Shown here piece after piece: positions 20,957 to 27,614 of a stretch of 32,455 nucleotides of DNA. Position 1 is the stretch's first letter, and the number at the start of each line of letters is the position of its first letter. The DNA is taken from the NCBI RefSeq assembly GCF_024539815.1, contig NZ_JAHHIU010000094.1:44313-76767 (forward strand), written 5' to 3'. The DNA is from Streptomyces hayashii. Lineage in GTDB: Bacteria > Actinomycetota > Actinomycetes > Streptomycetales > Streptomycetaceae. The notes beneath the pieces were generated by a model that worked only from the letters and a program-made list of their open reading frames with translations, had not been told where the DNA came from and did not search any database. The translations under genes and the position numbers were made by a program.

Positions 20957-21446
20957 AGGTGTCGTACGTGCCGTCCCACGGGTCGGCGAAGGCGAGACGG
21001 TCCGGGTAGAGCTCCGCCCAGGTGTCGGTTTCGCCGTCCTCGTCCTTGTCCTCGCGGATCACCAGTCCGAACAGGACGTTCTCGTAGGTGAGCCGGAAGG
21101 GGCGGACGGCGATGTCCGTGTAGGAGCGGCGGGGCAGGCTGCGCAGGAGGGTGGCGAGACGGACACGGGCGCGGGTGAGGACCGAGTCGTCGCCGTGCGG
21201 GTCGCGCTGCTGCTCGGCCCAGGTGCCGGCGCACCAGATGTCCGAGTCGCGGTAGACGCCGTCCGCGTCGAAGGTGTGCAGCACGGTGTAGAGGCGTTTG
21301 TGCTCTTCCCAGCCGTCGTCGAGACGGAAGCCCTGGGGGAAGGCGTACGTGACCGACGCGAGGAACTGCCCGTCCGCGTACCGACCGATGGACTCGGTGC
21401 GGTGCCTCGGCTCATAGGCGATCGGAATGACCTCGGGGACTGCCAT
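20955..21446 (-). CDS. Conserved hypothetical protein (unknown family) with unusual leader
   Basis: I do not recognise a family. The 163-residue product is acidic and rich in aromatic and charged residues, with predicted alternating strands (IGRYADGQFLASVTYAFPQGF, LYTVLHTFDADGVY) and then a helical stretch (VLTRARVRLATLLRSL). It continues with DIAVRPFRLTYENVLFGLVIRED and an Asp/Glu-rich end. No signal peptide or membrane helix is seen; it is probably cytoplasmic. The start is uncertain: ATG 21446, ATG 21458 and ATG 21476 are in frame and none has a clear ribosome binding site. Just upstream, at 21511-21540, are two strong ribosome binding sites each feeding an ATG followed at once by a stop. 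Those units may control this gene. It lies downstream of metG behind a terminator. Confidence 0.65.
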   Translation of the reverse strand: MAVPEVIPIAYEPRHRTESIGRYADGQFLASVTYAFPQGFRLDDGWEEHKRLYTVLHTFDADGVYRDSDIWCAGTWAEQQRDPHGDDSVLTRARVRLATLLRSLPRRSYTDIAVRPFRLTYENVLFGLVIREDKDEDGETDTWAELYPDRLAFADPWDGTYDT

Positions 21447-21510
21447 GGCGGAAACCATACGGCTTGGCGAGAACATGCCGAAGCGGGGGGAACCCCTCCG
21501 CCTTTTCCTC

Positions 21511-21540
21511 TACATCTTCTCCTTTTACATCTTCTCCTTT
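21511..21540 (-). promoter_or_regulatory. Tandem ribosome-binding-site/start-stop units in the leader
   Basis: On the minus strand a 15-nt unit, AAAGGAGAAGATGTA, is repeated exactly twice in tandem. Each copy holds AAAGGAG, 3 nt, then ATG; the first ATG (21530-21528) is followed by TAA and the second (21515-21513) by TAG. Each is a minimal start-stop open reading frame with a near-perfect ribosome binding site, 65-90 nt upstream of the next gene. Such elements can hold ribosomes. The rest of 21447-21588 shows only a small GGGG/CCCC hairpin. Confidence 0.6.
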
Positions 21541-21588
21541 GCGCGCGGACGACAGCACTGCTGACGCCGGCGCACGGACCGGCCGAGC

Positions 21589-21624
21589 GGGGGCCCGGGA
21601 GGAAGCAGGCTCTTCCGGGCCCCC
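21589..21624 (-). terminator. metG terminator
   Basis: GGGGGCCCGGGAGG (21589-21602) pairs with 21611-21624 over 14 positions, two of them G-T, loop 8 nt. It starts 19 nt beyond the metG stop. Confidence 0.75.
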
Positions 21625-21642
21625 GTCGCGGCGGCGAGAACG

Positions 21643-23259
21643 CTATGCGTTCGGCTTCTCCTCCAGGCGCGGGAAGAGCACCGCGCCCTTGGTGACGGTG
21701 GTGCCGGCCGGCAGGATGCCCCACTCGCCGGCCTCCTGGACCCGCTGGTCCGCGAGGGCGCCGAGGGTCGCCTCGGCGCCCAGGGAGTCCCACAGCTTCT
21801 GCGAGGTGTCCGGCATGACCGGGTTCAGGAGAACGGCGACGGCCCGGAGCGACTCCGCGGCGGTGTAGAGGATGGTGGCGAGACGGGCCCTGCCCTCGTC
21901 ACTGGCGTCCTTGGCGACCTTCCACGGTTCCTGCTCCGTGATGTAGCCGTTGACCTGCTTGACGAACTCGAAGACCGCCAGGATGCCGCCCTGGAAGTCC
22001 AGTTCCTCGCCGATCTTCCGGTCGGCCGTCGCGACCGCCTGCGCCAGCCCGTCGTGCAGCGCCTTCTCGGCCTCGCCGTCGGCGGTGGCCTCCGGGAGGA
22101 CGCCCTCGAAGTACTTGCCGACCATGGCGGCCACGCGGGAGGCGAGGTTGCCGTAGTCGTTCGCCAGCTCGCTCGTGTAGCGGGCGGAGAAGTCCTCCCA
22201 CGAGAAGGAGCCGTCCTGGCCGAAGGCGATGGCGCGCAGGAAGTACCAGCGGTACGCGTCCACGCCGAAGTGCGAGGTCAGATCCTGCGGCTTGATGCCC
22301 GTCAGGTTCGACTTCGACATCTTCTCGCCGCCGACCATCAGCCAGCCGTTCGCGGCGATCTTCCCGGGCAGCGGGAGGCCCTGAGCCATCAGCATGGCGG
22401 GCCAGATCACCGCGTGGAAGCGCAGGATGTCCTTGCCGACCAGGTGGACGTCGGCCGGGAAGGTGGCCTCGAACTTCTCCTGGTTCTCGTTGTAGCCGAC
22501 CGCGGTGGCGTAGTTCAGCAGGGCGTCGACCCACACGTAGATCACGTGCTTCTGGTCCCACGGGATCGGGATGCCCCAGTCGAACGTGGAGCGCGAGATG
22601 GAGAGGTCCTGAAGGCCCTGCCGCACGAAGTTCACGACCTCGTTGCGTGCGGACTCGGGCTGGATGAAGCCGGGGTTCGCCTCGTAGAGGGCGAGCAGCT
22701 TGTCGCCGTACTCGCTCAGCTTGAAGAAGTAGTTCTCCTCGCTGAGGATCTCCACGGGCTTCTTGTGGATGGGGCACAGCTTCTGACCCGCGAATTCGCC
22801 CTCGCCGTCGAGCAGCTCGCCCGGCAGCTTGTACTCCTCGCAGCCGACGCAGTACGGGCCCTCGTAGCCGCCCTTGTAGATCTCGCCCTTGTCGTACAGG
22901 TCCTGCACGAACTCCTGGACGCGGTCGGTGTGCCGCTGCTGCGTGGTGCGGATGAAGTCGTCGTTCGCGATCTCCAGGTGCTCCCAGAGGGGGCGCCAGG
23001 CCTCGTCGACGAGCTTGTCGGCCCACTGCTGCGGGCTGACGCCGTTCGCCTCCGCGGTGCGCATGATCTTCTGACCGTGCTCGTCCGTGCCGGTGAGGTA
23101 CCACACCTTCTCGCCGCGCTGACGGTGCCAGCGGGTGAGCACGTCGCCTGCGACGGTCGTGTAGGCGTGGCCCAGGTGAGGAGCGTCGTTGACGTAGTAA
23201 ATGGGGGTGGAGACGTAGAACGCCTTGCCACCCTGCTTCTCGGTTCCAGTGGCCGCCAT
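21643..23259 (-). CDS. metG: Methionyl-tRNA synthetase
   Basis: The 538-residue class Ia synthetase charges tRNA(Met), both initiator and elongator. Motifs: HLGH at residues 28-31 (HIGH class) within PIYYVNDAPHLGHAYTT, a zinc knuckle CVGC...CPIH in the connective peptide (about 145-175), YVWVDALLNY, WPAMLMA, and KMSKS at about 313-317 (GGEKMSKSNL). A helical anticodon-binding domain follows from about 390 (WKVAKDASDEGRARLATILY, LLNPVMPDTSQKLW). No C-terminal EMAP/Trbp111-like dimerisation domain is present, as in the short bacterial form. The ATG at 23259 has no ribosome binding site, but TAGGAT ends 7 nt before it, so a leaderless transcript is likely. A very strong hairpin separates it from the upstream VWA gene. 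Confidence 0.97.
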   Translation of the reverse strand: MAATGTEKQGGKAFYVSTPIYYVNDAPHLGHAYTTVAGDVLTRWHRQRGEKVWYLTGTDEHGQKIMRTAEANGVSPQQWADKLVDEAWRPLWEHLEIANDDFIRTTQQRHTDRVQEFVQDLYDKGEIYKGGYEGPYCVGCEEYKLPGELLDGEGEFAGQKLCPIHKKPVEILSEENYFFKLSEYGDKLLALYEANPGFIQPESARNEVVNFVRQGLQDLSISRSTFDWGIPIPWDQKHVIYVWVDALLNYATAVGYNENQEKFEATFPADVHLVGKDILRFHAVIWPAMLMAQGLPLPGKIAANGWLMVGGEKMSKSNLTGIKPQDLTSHFGVDAYRWYFLRAIAFGQDGSFSWEDFSARYTSELANDYGNLASRVAAMVGKYFEGVLPEATADGEAEKALHDGLAQAVATADRKIGEELDFQGGILAVFEFVKQVNGYITEQEPWKVAKDASDEGRARLATILYTAAESLRAVAVLLNPVMPDTSQKLWDSLGAEATLGALADQRVQEAGEWGILPAGTTVTKGAVLFPRLEEKPNA

Positions 23260-23266
23260 GCCCGAA

Positions 23267-23272
23267 ATCCTA
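23267..23272 (-). promoter_or_regulatory. Putative metG -10 box (leaderless)
   Basis: TAGGAT on the minus strand matches the Streptomyces -10 consensus well and ends 7 nt before the metG ATG, so transcription should start at or next to the A of ATG. The space back to the upstream terminator is only about 30 nt, leaving room for a single compact promoter. Confidence 0.55.
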
Positions 23273-23303
23273 CTGGGCGTGTGCAGGTCGCCTCACACGC
23301 GTT

Positions 23304-23351
23304 TCGGGGGGTGGACGGGACGGTATGTGCTCCGTCCCGTCCACCCCCCGA
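23304..23351 (-). terminator. 20-bp perfect terminator hairpin between the VWA gene and metG
   Basis: TCGGGGGGTGGACGGGACGG (23304-23323) pairs perfectly with 23332-23351, loop 8 nt. It begins 17 nt past the VWA gene stop, the strongest hairpin of the window. Confidence 0.88.
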
Positions 23352-23368
23352 CGTCGCTCGGTGGGGCG

Positions 23369-25267
23369 TTACGGCCGCCAGGCGGCCAGTACGCCCTCGT
23401 AGAGCTCGGCGTCCGTGAGCTCGCGCGGGGTGGGGCCCGCGTGGAAGAAGGACGTGTTGGGGGTCTTGAGCTTGCGGAGGTAGTCGAAGGCCTTGTTGTC
23501 GTGCTCACCGAACGCGACGAAGGAGAAGAAGACGGCGGGGTGGTTCTTCGCCGCGTCGGTCAGGGCCTGGGTGGCCGGGGTCTTCGCGTCCGGTGCGCCG
23601 TCCGTCTGGAAGACCACCAGGGCGGGGACGTCCGGGGCGGCCTTCTTCTCGTGGTGCCCGACGACGGCCTCGACCGCCGCGTGGTAGCTGGTACGGCCCA
23701 TGCGGCCGAGGCCGGCGTGCAGCTCGTCGATCTTGTTCTCGTGGTCGGTGAGGGTCAGCTCGCCGGTGCCGTCGAGCTCCGTGGAGAAGAAGACGACGTG
23801 GACCTTGGCCTCGGGGTCGAGGTGCGCCGCCAGGGCGAGGGTCTGCTCGGCGAGGGCCTGGGCGGAGCCGTCCTTGTAGTACGGGCGCATGCTCGCGGAG
23901 CGGTCCAGCACGAGGTAGACGTCGGCGCGGGCCCCGGTGAGGCCGCTGTTCCCGAGGGCGGCGGCGGCTGCCTGGTAGGCGGTGGCGAGGCCGGCGAGGG
24001 CCTCGGCCGGCAGCTTGGCGGGGGCCTGTGCCTCGTCCCCGTCCGCACCACCCGTGGCGCTCTCGTCGGCGGCCGCGGGCGTCTCCTGCGGGGCGTCCTC
24101 CTCGGCGGCGGGCGCGGGCACGTCCGGCTCCTCGACGTCCGCGGGCTCTCCCGCGTCGGCCGTGGACGCGGCCTCGGGCTGCGGTTCGGCGACGGCTTCC
24201 GCCTCGGCCTCGGGCTTCGCCTCGGCCTCGGGCTTCGCCTCGGCCTCGGGCTTCGCCTCGGGCTCGGGCTTCGCCTCCGCCTCCGGAGCGGACTCAGTCT
24301 GCTCCGCAGCGATCACCGGCTCAGGCTCCGGCTCCGGCTCCGGCTCCGATGCCGCCTCCGCCGCCACTGCCTCCGGTGCCACCTCGGCCTCGGCCTGCGG
24401 GTCCGTTCCATCGGCGGCCGGCGTTTCCGCGGCGGCCTTCGCCTCGGCCTCGACCGCGACGCCGGCGTCCTCCGCATCGGCATCGGCATCGGCATCCGCA
24501 GCCTCAGCTGCGGCCTCGGCCTGCGGCTCGGCGTCTGCCTCGGCGTCCGCGTCAGCCGTGGCCTCGGGCTCGGCGTCCGTGTCAGCGGTGGCCTCGGGCT
24601 CGGCGTCCGTGTCAGCGGTGGGCTCGGGCTCGGCGTCCGCGTCGGTCTTCGTCTCTGCGTCTGCGTCTGCGTCGGCGTCGTCGACCTTGGCCTCGGGCTC
24701 GGACTCGGTCGCGGCCTCGGCGTCAGTCGTGTTCTCGGCCTCGGGCTCGGCCTCGGCCTCGGCGGCAGTCGTGCTCTTCGCGTCGGGCTCGGTCTTCGTC
24801 CCGGCGTCGGCGTCGGGCTCGACTCCTGCCTGCGCCGCGTCGGCGGCAGCCTCGGTGGCAGCCCCGGCGTCGGCGGCGGTCTCGGTCGCGCTCTCAGCGC
24901 TCGTCTCAGCGCTGGTCTCAGCGTCCGCGTCCGCACCCGTTGCCGTGTCCGCTTCCGGGCTCGGTGGGGCCGGGGTGGCGGATTCCGTCGACTTGGTGGG
25001 CTTCGGGACCGATACGTGGTCGAAGGCCGCTGCGACGAGGTCGTGTTCGTCCTCGGTTGCCGGGCGGGGTTCCGGGACCTTGGCGACCGTCGGGTCCGGC
25101 TTCGGCTCGGTCGGGGGCGTGGGGGCGGCCGGAATCGGCTGCTCCTGTTCCCGTCCCTCGGCGGCGGTCCGTTCCTGCGAAGGAACCTGTTCCGCACCCT
25201 CTGCCTCGGCGGTACGCCCCTTGCGGGACCTGCCGAACGCATTCCGCAGGAGAGTGAGAATGCCCAT
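23369..25267 (-). CDS. VWA-domain (TerF-like) protein with long acidic repeat tract
   Basis: The 632-residue protein has no signal peptide. After a short basic start (MGILTLLRNAFGRSRKGR), residues about 30-435 are low-complexity and extremely rich in Ala, Glu, Asp, Pro and Thr, with nested repeats such as EAKPEA and AEPEATADTD. The C-terminal 180 residues are a von Willebrand A domain with a complete MIDAS DRSAS (Asp455, Ser457, Ser459), VHVVFFSTELDG, a Thr in GRMGRTSYHAAV and FQTDGAPD, closest in style to TerF-type VWA domains of tellurite-resistance clusters. It may be a cytoplasmic metal-dependent adaptor on a long charged tether. GAAGGG 8 nt before ATG 25267 fixes the start. It is divergent from phoX. 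The tract is on the scale of hundreds of residues and probably varies between strains. Confidence 0.85.
   Translation of the reverse strand: MGILTLLRNAFGRSRKGRTAEAEGAEQVPSQERTAAEGREQEQPIPAAPTPPTEPKPDPTVAKVPEPRPATEDEHDLVAAAFDHVSVPKPTKSTESATPAPPSPEADTATGADADAETSAETSAESATETAADAGAATEAAADAAQAGVEPDADAGTKTEPDAKSTTAAEAEAEPEAENTTDAEAATESEPEAKVDDADADADAETKTDADAEPEPTADTDAEPEATADTDAEPEATADADAEADAEPQAEAAAEAADADADADAEDAGVAVEAEAKAAAETPAADGTDPQAEAEVAPEAVAAEAASEPEPEPEPEPVIAAEQTESAPEAEAKPEPEAKPEAEAKPEAEAKPEAEAEAVAEPQPEAASTADAGEPADVEEPDVPAPAAEEDAPQETPAAADESATGGADGDEAQAPAKLPAEALAGLATAYQAAAAALGNSGLTGARADVYLVLDRSASMRPYYKDGSAQALAEQTLALAAHLDPEAKVHVVFFSTELDGTGELTLTDHENKIDELHAGLGRMGRTSYHAAVEAVVGHHEKKAAPDVPALVVFQTDGAPDAKTPATQALTDAAKNHPAVFFSFVAFGEHDNKAFDYLRKLKTPNTSFFHAGPTPRELTDAELYEGVLAAWRP
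24201..24272 (-). repeat. Four tandem 18-nt units within the VWA gene
   Basis: Units of GCCTCGGCCTCGGGCTTC (plus-strand reading) occupy 24201-24218, 24219-24236, 24237-24254 and, with one GCC to GGC type change, 24255-24272. The length is a multiple of three, encoding EAKPEA-like repeats without shifting the frame. Confidence 0.85.
24551..24640 (-). repeat. Three tandem 30-nt units within the VWA gene
   Basis: Near-identical 30-nt units span 24551-24580, 24581-24610 and 24611-24640, encoding a ten-residue repeat of the type DTDAEPEATA. Differences are single bases. Expansion and contraction by whole units would keep the frame. Confidence 0.85.
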
Positions 25268-25440
25268 TTGCGCAACCCTTCGCATGAGTTGATCCCGTCA
25301 ATCCCTGGCCAGGACGGACACGTAAGGTTAGCGGCCCCGTGTGGTGATCTTGGGCAGGGGTGAGTGTGCGGAACCGGGGTGTGTCAATACCGCCTCGATG
25401 CCCGCCCCGTGCCTCCCCGACGCCCCTCTGGCTGCCGGGG

Positions 25441-25462
25441 ATTCACTCTCCGTTCACGCTGC
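25441..25462 (+). promoter_or_regulatory. PHO box (PhoP direct repeat) upstream of phoX
   Basis: ATTCACTCTCC followed by GTTCACGCTGC gives two direct repeat units exactly 11 nt apart, matching the Streptomyces PHO box pattern (GTTCACC plus 4 nt, repeated). A further GTTCACACC occurs at 25499. A TAGCGT box at 25490-25495 could be the -10, about 38 nt before the phoX start. PhoP activation under phosphate limitation is the expected meaning. Confidence 0.65.
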
Positions 25463-25532
25463 CGCAGCTCCCGCGCACATACGCGCCCCTAGCGTCACGT
25501 TCACACCAAGGGAATGCAAGGGGAGTTTAAAG

Positions 25533-27614
25533 GTGCGCAAGCTTCTGCCGTTGATCGGAACGCCGTCCCAGTCCCATCCCGGCGGCCGCTCCGCCATGAC
25601 CTGCCGTTTCCGGTGTGGTGACGCCTGCTTCCACGAGGTGCCCAACACCAGTGACAACGCCTACGCCGGTGACGTCGTCGCGGGAGCGATCGGCCGCCGG
25701 GCGATGGTGCGCGCCGCAGCCGTCGTCACCGTCGCGACCGCCGCCGGGACAGCCGGACTCGCCGGTGCTCGGCCCGCCGCCGCCGCGCCCGCCGGGGCAA
25801 CGGCCCGGACGGCGGCCGGGAAGCCGGGCGTCAGAGCTGCTCGCGGGCTGCGCTACAGCTCGGTCGCGCCGAACACCGCCGACGCCGTCACCGTGCCGGA
25901 CGGGTACGGGCAGAACGTCGTCATCCGCTGGGGCGAGCCCATCCTCCGCGGTGCTCCGGCCTTCGACCCCGAGAACCAGACCGCCGCGGCTCAGGCCGGT
26001 CAGTTCGGCTACAACAACGACTTCCTGGCGCTGCTGCCCCTGCCGGGCGAATGCGACCGGCAGTTGCTCGTCGCCAACCACGAGTACACCGACGAAGTGC
26101 TCATGTTCCGTGGCTACGACGCCGCCAACCCCACCCGGCAGCAGGTCGAGGTGGCCTGGGCGGCGCACGGGCTGGGCGTCGTCGTCGTGGAGGAGGACAG
26201 GCGGACCGGCAAGCTCACCGCCGTGCCCCGGCACCACCTCAACCGGCGGGTCACCGCCACCACCGAGTTCCGGCTGACCGGGCCCGCCGCCGGGTCCGAC
26301 CTGCTGAAGACGTCCGCCGACCCCACCGGTCGCAAGGTCCTCGGCACGCTCAACAACTGCTCCGGCGGGACGACCCCCTGGGGCACCACCCTGCACGGCG
26401 AGGAGAACTTCAACCAGTACTTCGCCAACGGCGGCCGGGCCACGGACAAGCGGTACGGGATCGGGACCGGGGCGACCGAGCGCAAGTGGGAGCGGTTCGA
26501 CAAGCGCTTCGACGTCGCCCGGGAGCCCAACGAGGTCCACCGGTTCGGCTACGTCGTCGAGTTGGACCCGTACGATCCGGCGTCCACGCCCCGCAAGCAC
26601 ACCGCTCTCGGCCGGTTCAAGCACGAGGCCGCGACCGTGCGGCTCACCGAGGACGGGCGGCCGGTCGTCTACTCCGGTGACGACGAGCGCTTCGACTACT
26701 TCTACAAGTTCGTCGGGAGCAAGCGGATGAGGAAGGGGTCGAGCAGGGCCGCGCGCGAGCACAACCTGTCGCTGCTCGACGAGGGGACGCTCTACGTCGC
26801 CCGCCTCACCGGCGACTCCCCCGCGATCGAGGTGGACGGGACCGGCAGGCTGCCCGCCGACGGGGAGTTCGACGGCAGCGGCGAGTGGATCCCGATCGCC
26901 ACCGCCACCGCGGAGGGCGCCGTCTCGCACGTCGAGGGGATGAGCGCCGAGGAGGTCTTCGTCTTCACGCGGCTCGCCGGTGACAAGGCCGGCGCGACGA
27001 AGATGGACCGGCCCGAGGACATCCAGCCGTCGCCCGTCACCGGCAAGGTGTACGTGGCCCTCACCAACAACGCCAACCGCGGTGTCGGCGCGAACGCCAA
27101 GGCCGACGAGGCCAACCCGCGCAACGCCAACAAGCACGGGCACGTGCTGGAGCTGACCGAGCGCCGCAACCGTCCCGAGAGCACCACGTTCGGCTGGTCG
27201 CTGTTCCTCGTGGCCGGGGACCCCGACGACCCGTCGACCTACTTCGCGGGCTTCCCGAAGGACGACGTCAGCCCGATCTCCTGCCCGGACAACGTGGCCT
27301 TCGATCCGCACGGCAACCTGTGGATCTCCACCGACGGAAACCAACTCGGCTCGCACGACGGCCTGTTCGGCGTCGCGACGCGGGGCTCGCGGCGCGGTGA
27401 GCTGAAGCAGTTCCTGACGGTGCCGACCGGCGCGGAGACCTGCGGTCCGCTCGTGCAGGACCGGCGGGTGCTGGTCGCGGTGCAGCACCCCGGCGAGGTC
27501 GACGGCGCGACGGTGGACAAGCCGGCGAGCACCTGGCCGGACGGGCCCGGGAAGATCGTCCGCCCGGCCGTGGTGGCCGTGTGGCGCAAGGACGGGCAGG
27601 ACATCGGCGTCTAA
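25533..27614 (+). CDS. phoX: PhoX-family alkaline phosphatase, Tat-exported
   Basis: The 693-residue protein has a long N region (with MTCRFRCGDACFHEVPNTSDN, as in other Streptomyces PhoX-like proteins), a twin Arg (IGRRAMVRAA), a hydrophobic core and a likely cleavage near ARPAAAA, typical of Tat export. Family motifs follow: NCSGGTTPWGTTLHGEENFNQYF, FKHEAATVRL, VYSGDDERFDYFYKF, KMDRPEDIQ-SPVTGKVYVALTNN and CPDNVAFDPHGNLWISTDGN. PhoX is a calcium- and iron-dependent phosphomonoesterase outside the membrane, used to release phosphate from organic esters. GTG 25533 has GGGAG 8 nt upstream and lies after the PHO box. Its TAA stop overlaps the stop codon of the convergent FUSC gene by 3 nt (shared CTAA). 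Confidence 0.92.
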   Translation: MRKLLPLIGTPSQSHPGGRSAMTCRFRCGDACFHEVPNTSDNAYAGDVVAGAIGRRAMVRAAAVVTVATAAGTAGLAGARPAAAAPAGATARTAAGKPGVRAARGLRYSSVAPNTADAVTVPDGYGQNVVIRWGEPILRGAPAFDPENQTAAAQAGQFGYNNDFLALLPLPGECDRQLLVANHEYTDEVLMFRGYDAANPTRQQVEVAWAAHGLGVVVVEEDRRTGKLTAVPRHHLNRRVTATTEFRLTGPAAGSDLLKTSADPTGRKVLGTLNNCSGGTTPWGTTLHGEENFNQYFANGGRATDKRYGIGTGATERKWERFDKRFDVAREPNEVHRFGYVVELDPYDPASTPRKHTALGRFKHEAATVRLTEDGRPVVYSGDDERFDYFYKFVGSKRMRKGSSRAAREHNLSLLDEGTLYVARLTGDSPAIEVDGTGRLPADGEFDGSGEWIPIATATAEGAVSHVEGMSAEEVFVFTRLAGDKAGATKMDRPEDIQPSPVTGKVYVALTNNANRGVGANAKADEANPRNANKHGHVLELTERRNRPESTTFGWSLFLVAGDPDDPSTYFAGFPKDDVSPISCPDNVAFDPHGNLWISTDGNQLGSHDGLFGVATRGSRRGELKQFLTVPTGAETCGPLVQDRRVLVAVQHPGEVDGATVDKPASTWPDGPGKIVRPAVVAVWRKDGQDIGV

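Noticed and set aside
21447..21476. Longer start (ATG 21476) for the 163-residue gene
   Set aside because: No ribosome binding site at the right distance. Kept the shortest ATG, though initiation after the start-stop units could be at any of the three.
24201..24640. Regular repeats that could suggest CRISPR or a mobile repeat
   Set aside because: All are multiples of three inside one open frame and encode protein repeats.
23225..25363. Plus-strand open frames of 400-700 codons opposite the VWA gene
   Set aside because: Their Gly/Leu/Val or Ala/Ser repeats are the antisense of the acidic repeat tract; no ribosome binding site or conserved domain.
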